Counted from the stretch's first letter, positions 46,433 to 56,065 are shown. The stretch is DNA of 64,000 bases from Novosphingobium fuchskuhlense (GCF_001519075.1 NZ_KQ954244.1:1905090-1969089); one strand, 5' to 3'. Notes: generated by a model not told the origin, from the letters alone. Made by a program: numbers and translations.

Positions 46433-47671
46433 ATGAAGCCGCTTGGCCCCATTCCTGCCGGATTCCGTGCGATCGATGGCGAGCTTGCCATCGGCGGGCG
46501 CAAGGCGTCCGATCTGGTAGCCGAGGCCGGCGGCACACCGCTGTTCGTCTATGACGGTGCCCTGATGGCGGCGCGTGTCGCCAGCCTGCGGTCGGCGCTG
46601 CCGGCGCGGCTGGGGCTCCACTATGCGATGAAGGCGAACCCTTTCGCGCCGGTGCTGCGGCACATGGCCCGGCTGGTCGACGGGTTCGACATTGCTTCGG
46701 GCGGGGAATTGCTGCTGGCCGAGGCAGCCGGGGTGGAGCCGGCCCGGATCAGCTTTGCCGGGCCGGGCAAGCGCGACGCGGACCTTGCGGCGGCCATCGG
46801 CCGGGGCGTGACACTGAACCTTGAATCCGCACGGGAGGCGGAGCGCGCGCTGGCGATCGGCGAGCGGCTGGGGCAGGCCCCGCGCCTGGCCATCCGGGTC
46901 AATCCCGATTTCGATCTCAAGGGATCGGGCATGAAGATGGGCGGCGGTGCCAAGCCCTTCGGTGTCGATGCGGCGTCTGTGCCCGCGCTGGCCAAGCGCA
47001 TCATCGCCGCGGGCGCCGAGTGGCGGGGCTTTCACATCTACGCCGGCAGCCAGACCCTCGATGCCGCCGCGATTGCCGCGATGCAGGCCGCGACGATTGC
47101 ACTGGCGGCGCGCCTTGCGGAGGAAAGCGGTGCGGTGCTGCCCGCCTGCAATCTCGGCGGCGGCTTTGGCATTCCCTATTTCCCCGGCGATCTTCCGCTT
47201 GATCTGGACATCGTCGGAGCGGCACTGGGGGAGCAGCTCGCGGCGCTTCCCGGCGTGCTGGAAAACACCGCTTTCTGCATCGAGCTCGGGCGCTATCTCG
47301 TTGGCGAGGCAGGCGTTTATCTCACGCGGATCATCGATCGCAAGGAAAGCCACGGCGAGGTGTTCCTCGTCACGGACGGGGGGCTGCACCATCAGCTGGC
47401 GGCCAGCGGCAATTTCGGCACCGTGGTGCGGCGCAATTATCCGAGCGCGATTGCCACGAAGTTTGGTGCGGAGCCGGAAGAAGTGGTCAGCGTGGTCGGC
47501 TGCCTGTGCACGCCGCTGGACCGGCTGGCCGACAAGGGCGGCTTTCCGCGGGCCGAGGAAGGCGATCTCGTCGCGGTGTTCTGTGCCGGCGCCTATGGTG
47601 CCAGCGCCAGCCCGGTGAACTTCCTCGGCCACGGACCGGCGGCTGAATGGATGGTTAACGCAAGCGCCTGA
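46433..47671 (+). CDS. PLP-dependent decarboxylase, exosortase A system-associated
   Basis: Fold type III (alanine racemase/ornithine-DAP decarboxylase) enzyme, 412 residues. The PLP lysine is Lys67 in HYAMKANPF. Other motifs are FDIASGGELLLAEAAGV, FAGPGKRDADL, RVNPDFDLKGSGMKMGG, GFHIYAGSQTLD, NLGGGFGIPYF and GCLCTPLD, where the Cys comes from the partner subunit. It belongs to the group seen beside exosortase A and its associated ligase. The substrate is unknown and is probably an amino acid or an acyl derivative of one. Three bases separate it from the ligase; co-transcription is likely. Confidence 0.87.
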   Translation: MKPLGPIPAGFRAIDGELAIGGRKASDLVAEAGGTPLFVYDGALMAARVASLRSALPARLGLHYAMKANPFAPVLRHMARLVDGFDIASGGELLLAEAAGVEPARISFAGPGKRDADLAAAIGRGVTLNLESAREAERALAIGERLGQAPRLAIRVNPDFDLKGSGMKMGGGAKPFGVDAASVPALAKRIIAAGAEWRGFHIYAGSQTLDAAAIAAMQAATIALAARLAEESGAVLPACNLGGGFGIPYFPGDLPLDLDIVGAALGEQLAALPGVLENTAFCIELGRYLVGEAGVYLTRIIDRKESHGEVFLVTDGGLHHQLAASGNFGTVVRRNYPSAIATKFGAEPEEVVSVVGCLCTPLDRLADKGGFPRAEEGDLVAVFCAGAYGASASPVNFLGHGPAAEWMVNASA

Positions 47672-47727
47672 TTTCTAGGTATTAACTTCTAGCCGTTGAG
47701 CCGTCCCGTTACGAGACTTTGGCGGAA

Positions 47728-47757
47728 ATCCGCTTGTCGACGCGCCCCCAAGCGGAT
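47728..47757 (+). promoter_or_regulatory. Hairpin in the leader of the export/polymer genes
   Basis: Perfect 9-base-pair stem ATCCGCTTG (47728-47736) / CAAGCGGAT (47749-47757) with a 12-base loop, 57 bases after the decarboxylase stop and 117 bases before the export lipoprotein start. There is no T run, so it is not a classical terminator. It may be an mRNA leader structure or end the ligase-decarboxylase transcript with Rho. Confidence 0.4.
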
Positions 47758-47873
47758 CAGGGCTAACGGTATCTTCACCCTTTTTGGCGATAGCCGACAC
47801 GTCATGGGAGGTCCCCGTGGTCCCTCTGCGGGACGCATGGGACAGCCATCCCTGAGCGCGCAAAGGACGGTCA

Positions 47874-48530
47874 ATGCCCAAGAATACGCGTAGTTCCCGC
47901 CCTCTGGCCAGCCTGCTGGCCTCTGCGGCCACGCTGAGCCTGCTGCTCGGCGGCTGCGCGGGTGGGGGCGGCGCGCAATTGCCGCCCGCCTCGTTCGTGG
48001 CGCTGCAGGAAGGGCCGGGCGAGGAATACGTGATCGGCCCGCTCGACGATCTGACCATTTTCGTGTGGCGCAATCCCGAACTCGGCGCATCGGTGCAGGT
48101 GCGTCCCGACGGGCGCATCACCACGCCGCTGATCACCGACATGCCGGCCGTGGGCAAGACCCCCTCGATGCTGGCCGAGGACATCAAGCTCCAGCTTTCG
48201 CAGTACATTCAAGAACCGATCGTCTCGGTGATCGTGAACAAGTTCTCCGGCACGTTCAGCCAGCAGGTGCGCATCGTCGGCGCGACGAGCAAGCCGGCTT
48301 CGATCCCCTACCGCGCCAACATGACTCTGCTCGATGCGATGATCGCGGTGGGCGGACTTTCGGAATATGCGGCGGGCAACAAGGCGCGGCTGGTGCGCTT
48401 CGACAAGCAGACCGGCAAGCAGAAGGAATACGGCGTGCGTATCGCCGATCTGCTGCGCAAGGGCGATACGCGCGCCAATGTCATGCTGATGCCGGGGGAT
48501 GTGATCATCATCCCCGAAAGCACGTTCTGA
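47874..48530 (+). CDS. Polysaccharide export lipoprotein (Wza-like), XrtA type
   Basis: Outer-membrane export protein of the polysaccharide biosynthesis/export family, 218 residues. Signal peptide and lipobox end at Cys28 (LSLLLGGCAG). Poly-export and SLBB-like domains follow: EEYVIGPLDDLTIFVWRNPEL, VRPDGRITTPLI, then SIPYRANMTLLDAMIAVGGLSEYAAGNKARLVR and VMLMPGDVIIIPESTF. It begins the main XrtA polymer block, with a 202-base leader upstream that presumably holds the promoter. It should form the outer-membrane export pore together with the chain-length protein and the barrel protein encoded downstream. Confidence 0.92.
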   Translation: MPKNTRSSRPLASLLASAATLSLLLGGCAGGGGAQLPPASFVALQEGPGEEYVIGPLDDLTIFVWRNPELGASVQVRPDGRITTPLITDMPAVGKTPSMLAEDIKLQLSQYIQEPIVSVIVNKFSGTFSQQVRIVGATSKPASIPYRANMTLLDAMIAVGGLSEYAAGNKARLVRFDKQTGKQKEYGVRIADLLRKGDTRANVMLMPGDVIIIPESTF

Positions 48531-48543
48531 GGGCGCGCCGGGC

Positions 48544-50061
48544 ATGACAAGCATCTACGAGGAAGTGCGCATCGCGCTCTACGGCATCTGGAACCGGCGC
48601 TGGCTGGCGCTGGGCGCGGCATGGCTGGTCTGCCTGCTGGGCTGGCTGGTGGTGGCGACGGTGCCGAACACCTACGAATCGAAGGCGCGCATCTTCGTTC
48701 AGATCGACGACGTGCTTTCGGACCAGATCGGCATCGGCGGCGACCGCAAGCGCGATATCGAACGCGTGCGCCAGACGCTGACGAGTTCAGTCAACCTCTC
48801 GAAGGTCGTCCGCGCCACGCGGCTGGGCGACAAGGTGACATCCGACAAGCAGATGGAAGCGGCGGTCGCGGCGCTTGCCAAGAATATCAAGGTGGTGAGC
48901 CAGCAGGACAACCTGTTCGAGATCACCGCCTATTCGGGCAGCAAGGCCTTCTCCGACGTCCAGAACGCCAAGCTGGCGCAGGACATCGTGCAGAAGATGA
49001 TCGACATCTTCCGCGAGGAGAACCTCGCCGGCGGGCGCGGCGAGATGAGCGACACGCTGGCCTTCATGGACCAGCAGCTCGCCGACCGGCAGAAGGACCT
49101 CGAGGCGGCGGAACAGAAGCGCCAGGCATTCGAGGCCAAGAACGCCGAGATGATGCCGGGCAATGGCTCGCTCACCAGCAAGATCGAGGGCGCGCGCGCC
49201 GAAATGCGCGGTGTGGAATCGGATCTGCTGGCCGCACAAAGCGCGCTGGCTTCGATCCGGGGCCAGCTTTCGGGCACGCCGCCGACAATCATGATGCCGG
49301 GCGTGAGCGGCGGTGCGAAGGGCGCGCTGGCCCAGGCGCAGGCCGATCTCGGCTCACTGCGCGCGCGCGGCCTGACCGACAGCCACCCCGACGTGATCGC
49401 CCTGAAGGCGCAGGTTGCCTCGCTGCAGCGCGCGGCTTCGGGTGAGGCCGGCCCCGGCGGGATGCCGAACCCCGCCTATTCCTCGCTCCAGTCGATCAAG
49501 GCCGACCGCGAGGCGAGCATCGTCGCGCTGCAATCGCGCCGCGCTTCGCTTTCGCAGGAAATCGCCCAGCTGACCGGCCGTCAGTACAGCGAGCCCGGCC
49601 TTGCCGCCGAGGCGGCGCGGATCAACCGCGACTATGACGTGCTCAAGGAGCAGTACGACAAGCTGCTGCGCGACCGCGAACAGCTGCGCCTGCGCGGACA
49701 GGTCGAGACCGAGCGCAATGCTGTGAAGTTCGAAGTGATCGATCCGCCGACGACGCCGCGCGCGCCGTCCGCGCCGGACCGGCCGATGCTGCTGTTCCTC
49801 GTGCTGATCGTCGGCGTGGCGGCCGGCTGCGGCAGCGCCTTCGCAGTGGGCCAGCTGCGTTCGACCTATGCGACCACGGGCCAGCTTGAACGGGCCACCG
49901 GGATGCAGGTCGTCGGGTCCGTCACGCTGACGCTGACGCGCCGCGCACGGGCCCAATATTGGCGGCATCTCAAATACTTCGCTGGCGGTGTTGCCACCCT
50001 CGGTTTCGTCCTGGTGGTGTTGCTCGCGGTGGAATTCATGAAGCGCGGCATGGTTGCCTGA
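48544..50061 (+). CDS. Polysaccharide chain-length determinant (Wzz/GumC-like), XrtA type
   Basis: Inner-membrane co-polymerase of 505 residues. An N-terminal transmembrane helix (LALGAAWLVCLLGWLVVATV) is followed by a long periplasmic coiled-coil region, including ADRQKDLEAAEQKRQAFEAKNAEM and repeated Ala/Gln-rich helices. Two C-terminal hydrophobic segments follow (PMLLFLVLIVGVAAGCGSAF and FAGGVATLGFVLVVLLAVEF). The pattern is that of the XrtA-associated chain-length family. It would set polymer length together with the tyrosine autokinase encoded 18 bases downstream. The ATG follows the export lipoprotein by 13 bases. Confidence 0.92.
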   Translation: MTSIYEEVRIALYGIWNRRWLALGAAWLVCLLGWLVVATVPNTYESKARIFVQIDDVLSDQIGIGGDRKRDIERVRQTLTSSVNLSKVVRATRLGDKVTSDKQMEAAVAALAKNIKVVSQQDNLFEITAYSGSKAFSDVQNAKLAQDIVQKMIDIFREENLAGGRGEMSDTLAFMDQQLADRQKDLEAAEQKRQAFEAKNAEMMPGNGSLTSKIEGARAEMRGVESDLLAAQSALASIRGQLSGTPPTIMMPGVSGGAKGALAQAQADLGSLRARGLTDSHPDVIALKAQVASLQRAASGEAGPGGMPNPAYSSLQSIKADREASIVALQSRRASLSQEIAQLTGRQYSEPGLAAEAARINRDYDVLKEQYDKLLRDREQLRLRGQVETERNAVKFEVIDPPTTPRAPSAPDRPMLLFLVLIVGVAAGCGSAFAVGQLRSTYATTGQLERATGMQVVGSVTLTLTRRARAQYWRHLKYFAGGVATLGFVLVVLLAVEFMKRGMVA

Positions 50062-50079
50062 GGGAAGCGGAAGCAGATC

Positions 50080-51072
50080 ATGACCGAACAGAGCAAGATC
50101 CCCATTCCCAAGGATACGCCGGGCACGCGATCGCTCATCGAGCGCGCGGCGGGCACATTCGACTTGCGCGCGTTCCAGGCACCGGCAGCGCCAAGGCTGC
50201 CCGAGCCGCGCGAACCGGCGCCGTTCACGTCCGAAGCTCTGGAACCGGCCGAGCCGGTGCAGCGGGTGGCTCTGCCCACAGGCGGGGCGCAAGTGCCGCC
50301 CGCATTCGACGGCATCGCGGCGCGGCAGGCGTTCCGCGGCGCGTTCCATCCGGTCGACCGCAAGCACCTGCGCGAACAGTGCCTGATCGAGCCCGAGGGT
50401 CCGGTCACGGGGCTGCTCGAGGAGTTCCGCATCGTGAAGCGCCAGCTTCTGATGACCGCGGCGGATTCGCGCGCGGGCCGCGGCGCGCCGCATGCCGAGC
50501 GCATCCTTGTGTGTTCGGCGCACCCGGGCGAGGGCAAGACCTTCTGCGCCGTGAACCTCGCGCTTTCGATGGCGGCGGAGAAGGACACCGAAGTCCTGCT
50601 CGTCGATGCCGATTTCGCCAAGCCCAGCGTGCTCTCCACGCTTGGCCTGCCGGGCGGGCGCGGGCTGATGGACGCGCTGGCCGACCCCGAGCTGGCGGTC
50701 GAGGATTGCATCATCGGCACCGACATCGCCGGATTGTTCGTGCTGCCGGCGGGCAATTCGACCGGACATGACACCGAACATCTCGCCTCGGCCTATACGT
50801 CGCAGGTGCTGGATCGCCTGACCTGGCAGGCCCCGAACCGCATCGTGATCTTCGACAGTCCGCCGGTGCTGGCAGCATCGCCGGCATCGGAGCTGGCGCA
50901 CCATGTCGGCCAGACGCTGATGGTCGTGCGCGCCGATCAGACCGGCGAGGCCGCGCTGCGCGATGCGGTGAGCATCCTGGCGGGCTGCGAGGACATCAAG
51001 CTGCTGCTCAACTGCACCCGTTTCTCGCCCACCGGGCGCCGCTTCGGCTCCTACTACGGCTACAAGGAATGA
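50080..51072 (+). CDS. Tyrosine-protein autokinase (BY-kinase), XrtA type
   Basis: Cytoplasmic P-loop tyrosine kinase, 330 residues, partner of the chain-length protein. Walker A is SAHPGEGKT (146-154), Walker A' is LLVDADFAKP (173-182), and Walker B is VIFDSPPVL. The C-terminus is a tyrosine cluster (SYYGYKE), the usual autophosphorylation tail. The N-terminal 110 residues are Pro/Glu-rich and probably flexible. It overlaps the next gene by four bases (ATGA). Cycling of phosphorylation should control polymerisation, as in Wzc. Confidence 0.92.
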   Translation: MTEQSKIPIPKDTPGTRSLIERAAGTFDLRAFQAPAAPRLPEPREPAPFTSEALEPAEPVQRVALPTGGAQVPPAFDGIAARQAFRGAFHPVDRKHLREQCLIEPEGPVTGLLEEFRIVKRQLLMTAADSRAGRGAPHAERILVCSAHPGEGKTFCAVNLALSMAAEKDTEVLLVDADFAKPSVLSTLGLPGGRGLMDALADPELAVEDCIIGTDIAGLFVLPAGNSTGHDTEHLASAYTSQVLDRLTWQAPNRIVIFDSPPVLAASPASELAHHVGQTLMVVRADQTGEAALRDAVSILAGCEDIKLLLNCTRFSPTGRRFGSYYGYKE

Positions 51073-52826
51073 CCATGGCGCGCATCTCGACCCATGTGTT
51101 CATCGCCACCGTGCTTGCGGCCGGCCTGCTGGCCGGCGAGGCGCGGGCGCAGACGCTACCTTATGGCGATCCCGGTGACAGCGAAGGCGTTTCCGGCGGC
51201 AGCAGCGCCGCGCCCGGCATTTCCGACGCGCGAGGCGAGCGAAGCAGCGGCAGTGCCAGCGGCACCGGGCGGGTCAAGATCCAGCCCTACATCGAGCTTA
51301 GCCAGAGCGTGCTCGCACGGCTCGAGCCGGTGCATGAGGTGCTGACGTATTCGAGCATCGCGGCAGGGGTCGACATGTCGCTTGCCGGGCGCCGCACCGA
51401 GGGTGCGGTCTCTGTCCGCTACGAGCGGCGCTTTGCCGAAAGTGGCAACATCCGCAGCAACGACACGATTTCGGGCCTCGCCCGCGTGCGCCACGACCTG
51501 ATTCCCCGCCGGCTGACGATCGAGGCGGGCGGGCTTGCCACGCGGACCCGGTTCGATGCGAACGGAGCAGCCAACATCGGCTCCTCGGTGGAAACCGGCG
51601 ACCAGGTGGCGCAGGTCTACTCGGTCTATGCCGGGCCTGCCTTCTCGACCCAGACGGGCGATGTCGCGGTCAAGGGCTCGTACCTTGTCGGCTATACCAA
51701 GGTGAACACGCCGCGCCTCGCTGTGACGGGCTTGCCGGCGGGCCAGCCCCAAAGCCAGCCGCAACCGCAGGGTGATATCTTCAACCATTCGGTGGCGCAG
51801 GCCGCGCAGCTTTCCGCCGGGATCGCGCCGGGCACCGTGCTGCCGATCGGGCTGACCGCGAGCGCAGGCTTCAATCAGGAAGACATCCAGAACCTCGACC
51901 AGCGCGTGCGCGAATTGCGCGCGGGCGTGCAGGCGACGCTGCCGCTCAATTCCGAGCTGGCGCTGATCGGTGATGTGGGCTGGCAGGACGTCAAGGTTTC
52001 CTCGCGCGATGCCGTGCGCGGGCCGGGCGGCGTGCCGGTGGTGGGCAGCGACGGCCGCTATGTGACCGACAAGTCGAAGCCGCGCCAGATTGCCTATGAC
52101 GTGACCGGAATGACCTGGGATGTCGGCGTGATGTGGCGGCCGAGCCGGCGCACCTCTCTCAGCGCCTTTGTGGGTCGCCGCTACGACAGCATGACCTACT
52201 ATGGCTCGCTCTCCTACACGCCCAATGCCCGCAACGCCCTGAAGGTCGACGTGTTCGATGCGGTCAGCGGGTTCGGTTCGACCGTGGGCAACGCCGTTCG
52301 CGGATTGCCGACCGACTTCAGCACCGATCGCAATCCGTTCAGCGGCGATATCTCGGGCTGCGCGGCAGGGGCGCAGGGCGGCGGCTGTGTCAACGGGGCG
52401 CTCGGCTCGATCGCTTCGGCGGCCTTCCGCACCCGGGGCGTTTCGGCATCGTGGAGCCACGTGGCCGGCCGCATCACCATGGGGCTGGGGGCGGGCTATC
52501 TGCGCCGCAAGTTCATCGGCGCGCGGGGCACCGTGCTGGCCGCCGCCAATGGCCGGACCGACGAGACGATCTACGTGAACGGCCAGATCTCGGGCCCGAT
52601 CGACCGGCTCACGGCCTTCACCATCGGCGTCTACGACAGCTGGTACAAGTCGGGCGTCTCGGACCTTGGCGATGTCAATGCGGCCGGCGTCAACGCGGGG
52701 CTCTCGCGCCAGATCACGCGCCGCCTGGTCGGCAGCGCGGCGGTCGGGCTCGATGCCCTCAACCGCAAGGTCCTTGCCGACGAGCTGGTCGCAACCGGGC
52801 AGGTCGCCCTGCGCTACAATTTCTGA
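51069..52826 (+). CDS. PEP-CTERM/XrtA system-associated outer-membrane barrel protein
   Basis: A 585-residue protein with a signal peptide (MARISTHVFIATVLAAGLLAGEARA) and a low-complexity Gly/Ser linker (GVSGGSSAAPGISDARGERS). A large beta-barrel of repeated strands follows (KIQPYIELSQSVLARLE, AAGVDMSLAGRRTEGAVSVRYERRF, GDVAVKGSYLVGYTKV), ending in phenylalanine (VALRYNF). It belongs to the outer-membrane family seen in exosortase A polysaccharide loci and probably helps the polymer cross the outer membrane. A Cys pair in GCAAGAQGGGCV may form a disulfide. It overlaps the kinase gene. Confidence 0.85.
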   Translation: MTMARISTHVFIATVLAAGLLAGEARAQTLPYGDPGDSEGVSGGSSAAPGISDARGERSSGSASGTGRVKIQPYIELSQSVLARLEPVHEVLTYSSIAAGVDMSLAGRRTEGAVSVRYERRFAESGNIRSNDTISGLARVRHDLIPRRLTIEAGGLATRTRFDANGAANIGSSVETGDQVAQVYSVYAGPAFSTQTGDVAVKGSYLVGYTKVNTPRLAVTGLPAGQPQSQPQPQGDIFNHSVAQAAQLSAGIAPGTVLPIGLTASAGFNQEDIQNLDQRVRELRAGVQATLPLNSELALIGDVGWQDVKVSSRDAVRGPGGVPVVGSDGRYVTDKSKPRQIAYDVTGMTWDVGVMWRPSRRTSLSAFVGRRYDSMTYYGSLSYTPNARNALKVDVFDAVSGFGSTVGNAVRGLPTDFSTDRNPFSGDISGCAAGAQGGGCVNGALGSIASAAFRTRGVSASWSHVAGRITMGLGAGYLRRKFIGARGTVLAAANGRTDETIYVNGQISGPIDRLTAFTIGVYDSWYKSGVSDLGDVNAAGVNAGLSRQITRRLVGSAAVGLDALNRKVLADELVATGQVALRYNF

Positions 52827-52847
52827 ACAGAAGGGCTTACCCCCACA

Positions 52848-54059
52848 ATGTACGATACCTTCTACAAGCTGACCGGGCGGCCCTTCCAGCTTACCCCCGA
52901 TCCGGAGTTCTATTTCGAGAGCGGAACGCACCGCAAAGCCTTGTCGTATCTGGGTTATGGCCTCGCGCAGGGCGAAGGCTTCATCGTCATCACCGGCGCG
53001 GTCGGCGCGGGCAAGTCGACCCTCGCCGCGCATCTCCTCGCCACCATCGACCGTCAGCGGCTGACCGCGGCGCAGATCGTCACCAGCCGGCTGGACGGCG
53101 GGGAAATGGTCCACATGGCGGCGCGCGCCTTCGGGCTGGCCGCCGCGGGGCATGACAAGGCCAGCGCGCTCGCCCTGATCGAGGCTTTCCTCCACGAGGA
53201 AGCCCGTGCCGGGCGCCGCTGCCTGCTGGTGGTGGACGAGACGCAGAACCTCTCGATCGAGGCGCTGGAAGAACTGCGGATGCTCTCCAACTTCCAGCTG
53301 GGTGCGCACCCGCTGCTGCAGATCCTGCTGCTGGGCCAGCCCGAATTCCGCGACCTTCTGCAGAACTCGCCGCGGCTGGAGCAGCTGCGCCAGCGCGTGA
53401 TCGCGACGCATCATCTCGATGCGATGCAGCCTGAAGAAGTCGGCCCCTATGTGCTGCACCGCCTGGCCTGTGTCGGCTGGAACGGAAACCCGGCGTTCGA
53501 TGCCCGGGTCTTTGCCGACCTGGCCAAGGCCACCGGCTGCCTGCCGCGCCGGATCAACCAGGTTGTCGGCCGCCTCATGCTGATGGGTGCGGTCGAGCAG
53601 AAGTCGCGCATCGAGCCCGCCATGCTGGCCGAGGTGATCGCCGATCTGGAGCGCGACGGCACGCTGGCCGATCCCGACGCTCCGGCACCGGCCCCTGCGC
53701 CCTTGATCGCAGCGGAAGCGCCCGCCGCTCCCGCCCCGTCGTCTGCAGCGCCGCAGGCGTCTCCTTCTGCTGCGGCCATCGCGGACCTTGCGGGGCTCCA
53801 GAAGGCCCTTGCCGCCCATGCCGACCAGATCGTCGAGCTGCAGCGCGCGGTGCTCGAGCTGGCCGACATGCCCGCACCGCCCGCAGGGGCATCGGAGACC
53901 GAGTCCCGGTTCGAAGCGCTCGAAGCGGCGCAGGGCGCCCTGCAGCAGCGCATCGTCATGCTCGAGGCGCGCGGTGCCGAGCAGGAGCAGGCGATCCGCC
54001 ACGTGCTCACGATGCTGATCGAATGGCTTGAGAACGAAACGCCCCGGCGGGCGGCTTGA
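52848..54059 (+). CDS. XrtA-associated ATPase (ExeA/GspA-like)
   Basis: AAA-type ATPase, 403 residues. Walker A is GAVGAGKST (50-58), Walker B is CLLVVDETQN, and the sensor region is ILLLGQPEFRD. After the ATPase core (about 1-275), the protein has a Pro/Ala-rich linker (APAPAPLIAAEAPAAPAPSS) and a C-terminal coiled coil (ESRFEALEAAQGALQQRIVMLE). No membrane segment is evident. It is the XrtA-locus ATPase whose role may be assembly or secretion linked to the envelope. The gap after the barrel gene is 21 bases. Confidence 0.9.
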   Translation: MYDTFYKLTGRPFQLTPDPEFYFESGTHRKALSYLGYGLAQGEGFIVITGAVGAGKSTLAAHLLATIDRQRLTAAQIVTSRLDGGEMVHMAARAFGLAAAGHDKASALALIEAFLHEEARAGRRCLLVVDETQNLSIEALEELRMLSNFQLGAHPLLQILLLGQPEFRDLLQNSPRLEQLRQRVIATHHLDAMQPEEVGPYVLHRLACVGWNGNPAFDARVFADLAKATGCLPRRINQVVGRLMLMGAVEQKSRIEPAMLAEVIADLERDGTLADPDAPAPAPAPLIAAEAPAAPAPSSAAPQASPSAAAIADLAGLQKALAAHADQIVELQRAVLELADMPAPPAGASETESRFEALEAAQGALQQRIVMLEARGAEQEQAIRHVLTMLIEWLENETPRRAA

Positions 54060-54089
54060 TCCGCCCGGACTGAAAGGACCGCTGCCGCC

Positions 54090-55007
54090 ATGTCCGGCCC
54101 TGATCTTGCTCGTCCGCCGGCTTCCGGTGCCTCGGCTGGTGCCGTGCTCAACGGCATGTCGGTCGATGTCGAAGACTGGTTCCAGGTCGGCGCCTTCGAA
54201 CAGGTGATCGCACGCGGCGCGTGGGACGGGCTTGACCGGCGGGTCGAGGCAAACTGCGACCGCGTGCTGGCCCTGTTTGACGAAGCGGGTGTGAAGGCGA
54301 CATTCTTCACGCTGGGCTGGGTGGCCGAGCGGCACCCGGCAATGATGCGCAGGATCGCCGCTGAGGGCCACGAGATCGCCAGCCACGGCTGGGATCACAA
54401 ACGCGTGTTTACCCTGGGCGAGGCGGCGTTTGCCGAAGACATCGCGCGGGCGCGCGCCGTGCTTGAAGACAGCAGCGGCAGCGCGGTGACGGGGTACCGC
54501 GCGCCGAGCTTCTCGATCGATGCGCGCACGCCCTGGGCGCACGAAGTGCTGGCGCAGCATGGCTATGCCTACTCATCCAGCGTCGCGCCGATCGTTCACG
54601 ATCACTACGGCTGGCGCGAGGCACCGCGCTTTGCGTTTCGCCCGGTCGCCGGATCATCGCTGGTCGAAGTGCCGGTGACGACGGTGGAATGGGCTGGGCG
54701 CCGGATGGCAGCGGGCGGGGGCGGGTTCTTCCGTCTGCTGCCCTATGCCGTCTCCCGCTGGGCGATACAGCGTGTGAACCGCCGCGACGGCCGACCTGCC
54801 GCATTCTATTTCCATCCGTGGGAAATCGATCCTGGCCAGCCGCGCCGCAGCGATGCGCCGCTGCGCTCGCGTTTGCGGCACTACACCAATCTGGGCACCA
54901 TGGCGGGCAAGTTGCAGCGCCTGCTCGGGGCCTTCCAGTGGGGCCGCATGGATGCGGTGGTCGCCGCCGAGGCGGCCCGCCTCGATGCCGAGCAGGTGGC
55001 GGCATGA
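54090..55007 (+). CDS. XrtA system polysaccharide deacetylase
   Basis: NodB-family carbohydrate esterase, 305 residues, likely to remove N-acetyl groups from the exopolysaccharide. The first catalytic Asp is in MSVDVEDWFQVGAFE, the metal-binding His-His in HEIASHGWDHKRVF, and the third motif in TGYRAPSFSID. The C-terminal region (AFYFHPWEIDPGQP) is typical of the XrtA type. The start may be the internal Met23, just before SVDVEDW. It overlaps the FemAB-like gene by four bases (ATGA). Confidence 0.92.
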   Translation: MSGPDLARPPASGASAGAVLNGMSVDVEDWFQVGAFEQVIARGAWDGLDRRVEANCDRVLALFDEAGVKATFFTLGWVAERHPAMMRRIAAEGHEIASHGWDHKRVFTLGEAAFAEDIARARAVLEDSSGSAVTGYRAPSFSIDARTPWAHEVLAQHGYAYSSSVAPIVHDHYGWREAPRFAFRPVAGSSLVEVPVTTVEWAGRRMAAGGGGFFRLLPYAVSRWAIQRVNRRDGRPAAFYFHPWEIDPGQPRRSDAPLRSRLRHYTNLGTMAGKLQRLLGAFQWGRMDAVVAAEAARLDAEQVAA

Positions 55008-56065
55008 ACGCGCCGTTCCGGCCCGCGCTGATCAGGGTTCGCCTTGCCGATCCGGGTGATCGCGGGGCGGTTGCGCGCTTTGTCGGGGAAGCGGACGGGA
55101 CCACGCCGTTCCATCGGCCGGAGTGGCTGGAGGCGGTGACACGCGCGGCGCGGCACCCGGCGCATGTCCTGCTGGCCGAACGTGAAGGTACGATTGCCGC
55201 GCTGCTGCCGCTCCATGCCGTCCATTCGCCGCTGTTCGGTCGTGCGCTGGTTTCAACGGGATTTGCCGTGGGCGGCGGTATCGTCGGCGATGCGGCGGCT
55301 GCGGGCGAACTCTTTGCTGCCGCCACCGAACTGGCGCGGCGCCTGACATGCCCGACGCTCGAAGTGCGCGGCGGGCCGATGCCGGAGGACCCCGCCTGGC
55401 ATATCAAGCGCGACAGCCACGCCGGCTTCGTCGCGCCGCTGGCTGCCGATGACGAGGCGCAGCTCACCTGGATCCCGCGCAAGCAGCGCGCCGAAGTGCG
55501 CAAGGGGCTGGCGAACACCCTCGATGTGCGCGTGGGCCGCGACCGGCAGGACCGCGACTGGCACTACGGGGTCTACGCCGAGTCCGTCCGCAATCTGGGC
55601 ACACCGGTCTTCCCGCGCGCGCTGTTCGAGGCGGTGATGGATGCGTTCGGCGAGGATGCCGATATCCTGACCGTGCTGCAGGACGGCCGCGCGGTCGCCT
55701 CGGTGCTCAGTCTCTACCACCGCGGCGCGGTGATGCCGTATTGGGGCGGCGGTGTGCACGCGGCCCGCGCGCTGCGGGCCAACGACGTGATGTACTATGC
55801 GCTGATGTGCTATGCGCGCAGCCGCGGCTGCGACAGGTTCGACTTCGGCCGGTCCAAGACTGACACCGGCGCCTATCATTTCAAGCGCAACTGGGGTTTC
55901 GAGCCGCAGCCGCTGAGCTATGCGGTGTGGAGCGCCGATGGCGCGGCGCCGCGCGACGTCAACCCGCTCAGCCCGCGTTACAAGGCCAAGATCGCGCTGT
56001 GGCAGAAGCTGCCGCTGGGCATCGCCAACCGGCTTGGCCCGATCATCGCACAGGGTCTGGCGTGA
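55004..56065 (+). CDS. FemAB-like protein, XrtA/PEP-CTERM system-associated
   Basis: A 353-residue acyltransferase-like protein of the FemAB superfamily. The two GNAT-like halves show FHRPEWLEAVTRAARHPAHV and, in the second half, RALRANDVMYYALMCYARSRG with DRFDFGRSKTDTGAYHFKRNWGF. It is the XrtA-associated FemAB family and might attach an aminoacyl or other acyl group to the polymer or an associated lipid (inference). The ATG 55004 overlaps the deacetylase stop, and its stop overlaps the next start (GTGA), so it is tightly coupled. Confidence 0.9.
   Translation: MNAPFRPALIRVRLADPGDRGAVARFVGEADGTTPFHRPEWLEAVTRAARHPAHVLLAEREGTIAALLPLHAVHSPLFGRALVSTGFAVGGGIVGDAAAAGELFAAATELARRLTCPTLEVRGGPMPEDPAWHIKRDSHAGFVAPLAADDEAQLTWIPRKQRAEVRKGLANTLDVRVGRDRQDRDWHYGVYAESVRNLGTPVFPRALFEAVMDAFGEDADILTVLQDGRAVASVLSLYHRGAVMPYWGGGVHAARALRANDVMYYALMCYARSRGCDRFDFGRSKTDTGAYHFKRNWGFEPQPLSYAVWSADGAAPRDVNPLSPRYKAKIALWQKLPLGIANRLGPIIAQGLA

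Noticed and set aside
47715-47760. Possible sigma-54 promoter (TGGC...GC) before the export gene
   Set aside because: Spacing between the GG and GC elements is one base short of the required distance, and the sequence is better explained as the hairpin at 47728-47757.
51156-54560. Leftward 1134-codon open frame opposite the XrtA barrel and ATPase genes
   Set aside because: Antisense shadow of three well-supported genes; composition is that of a reversed GC-rich frame.
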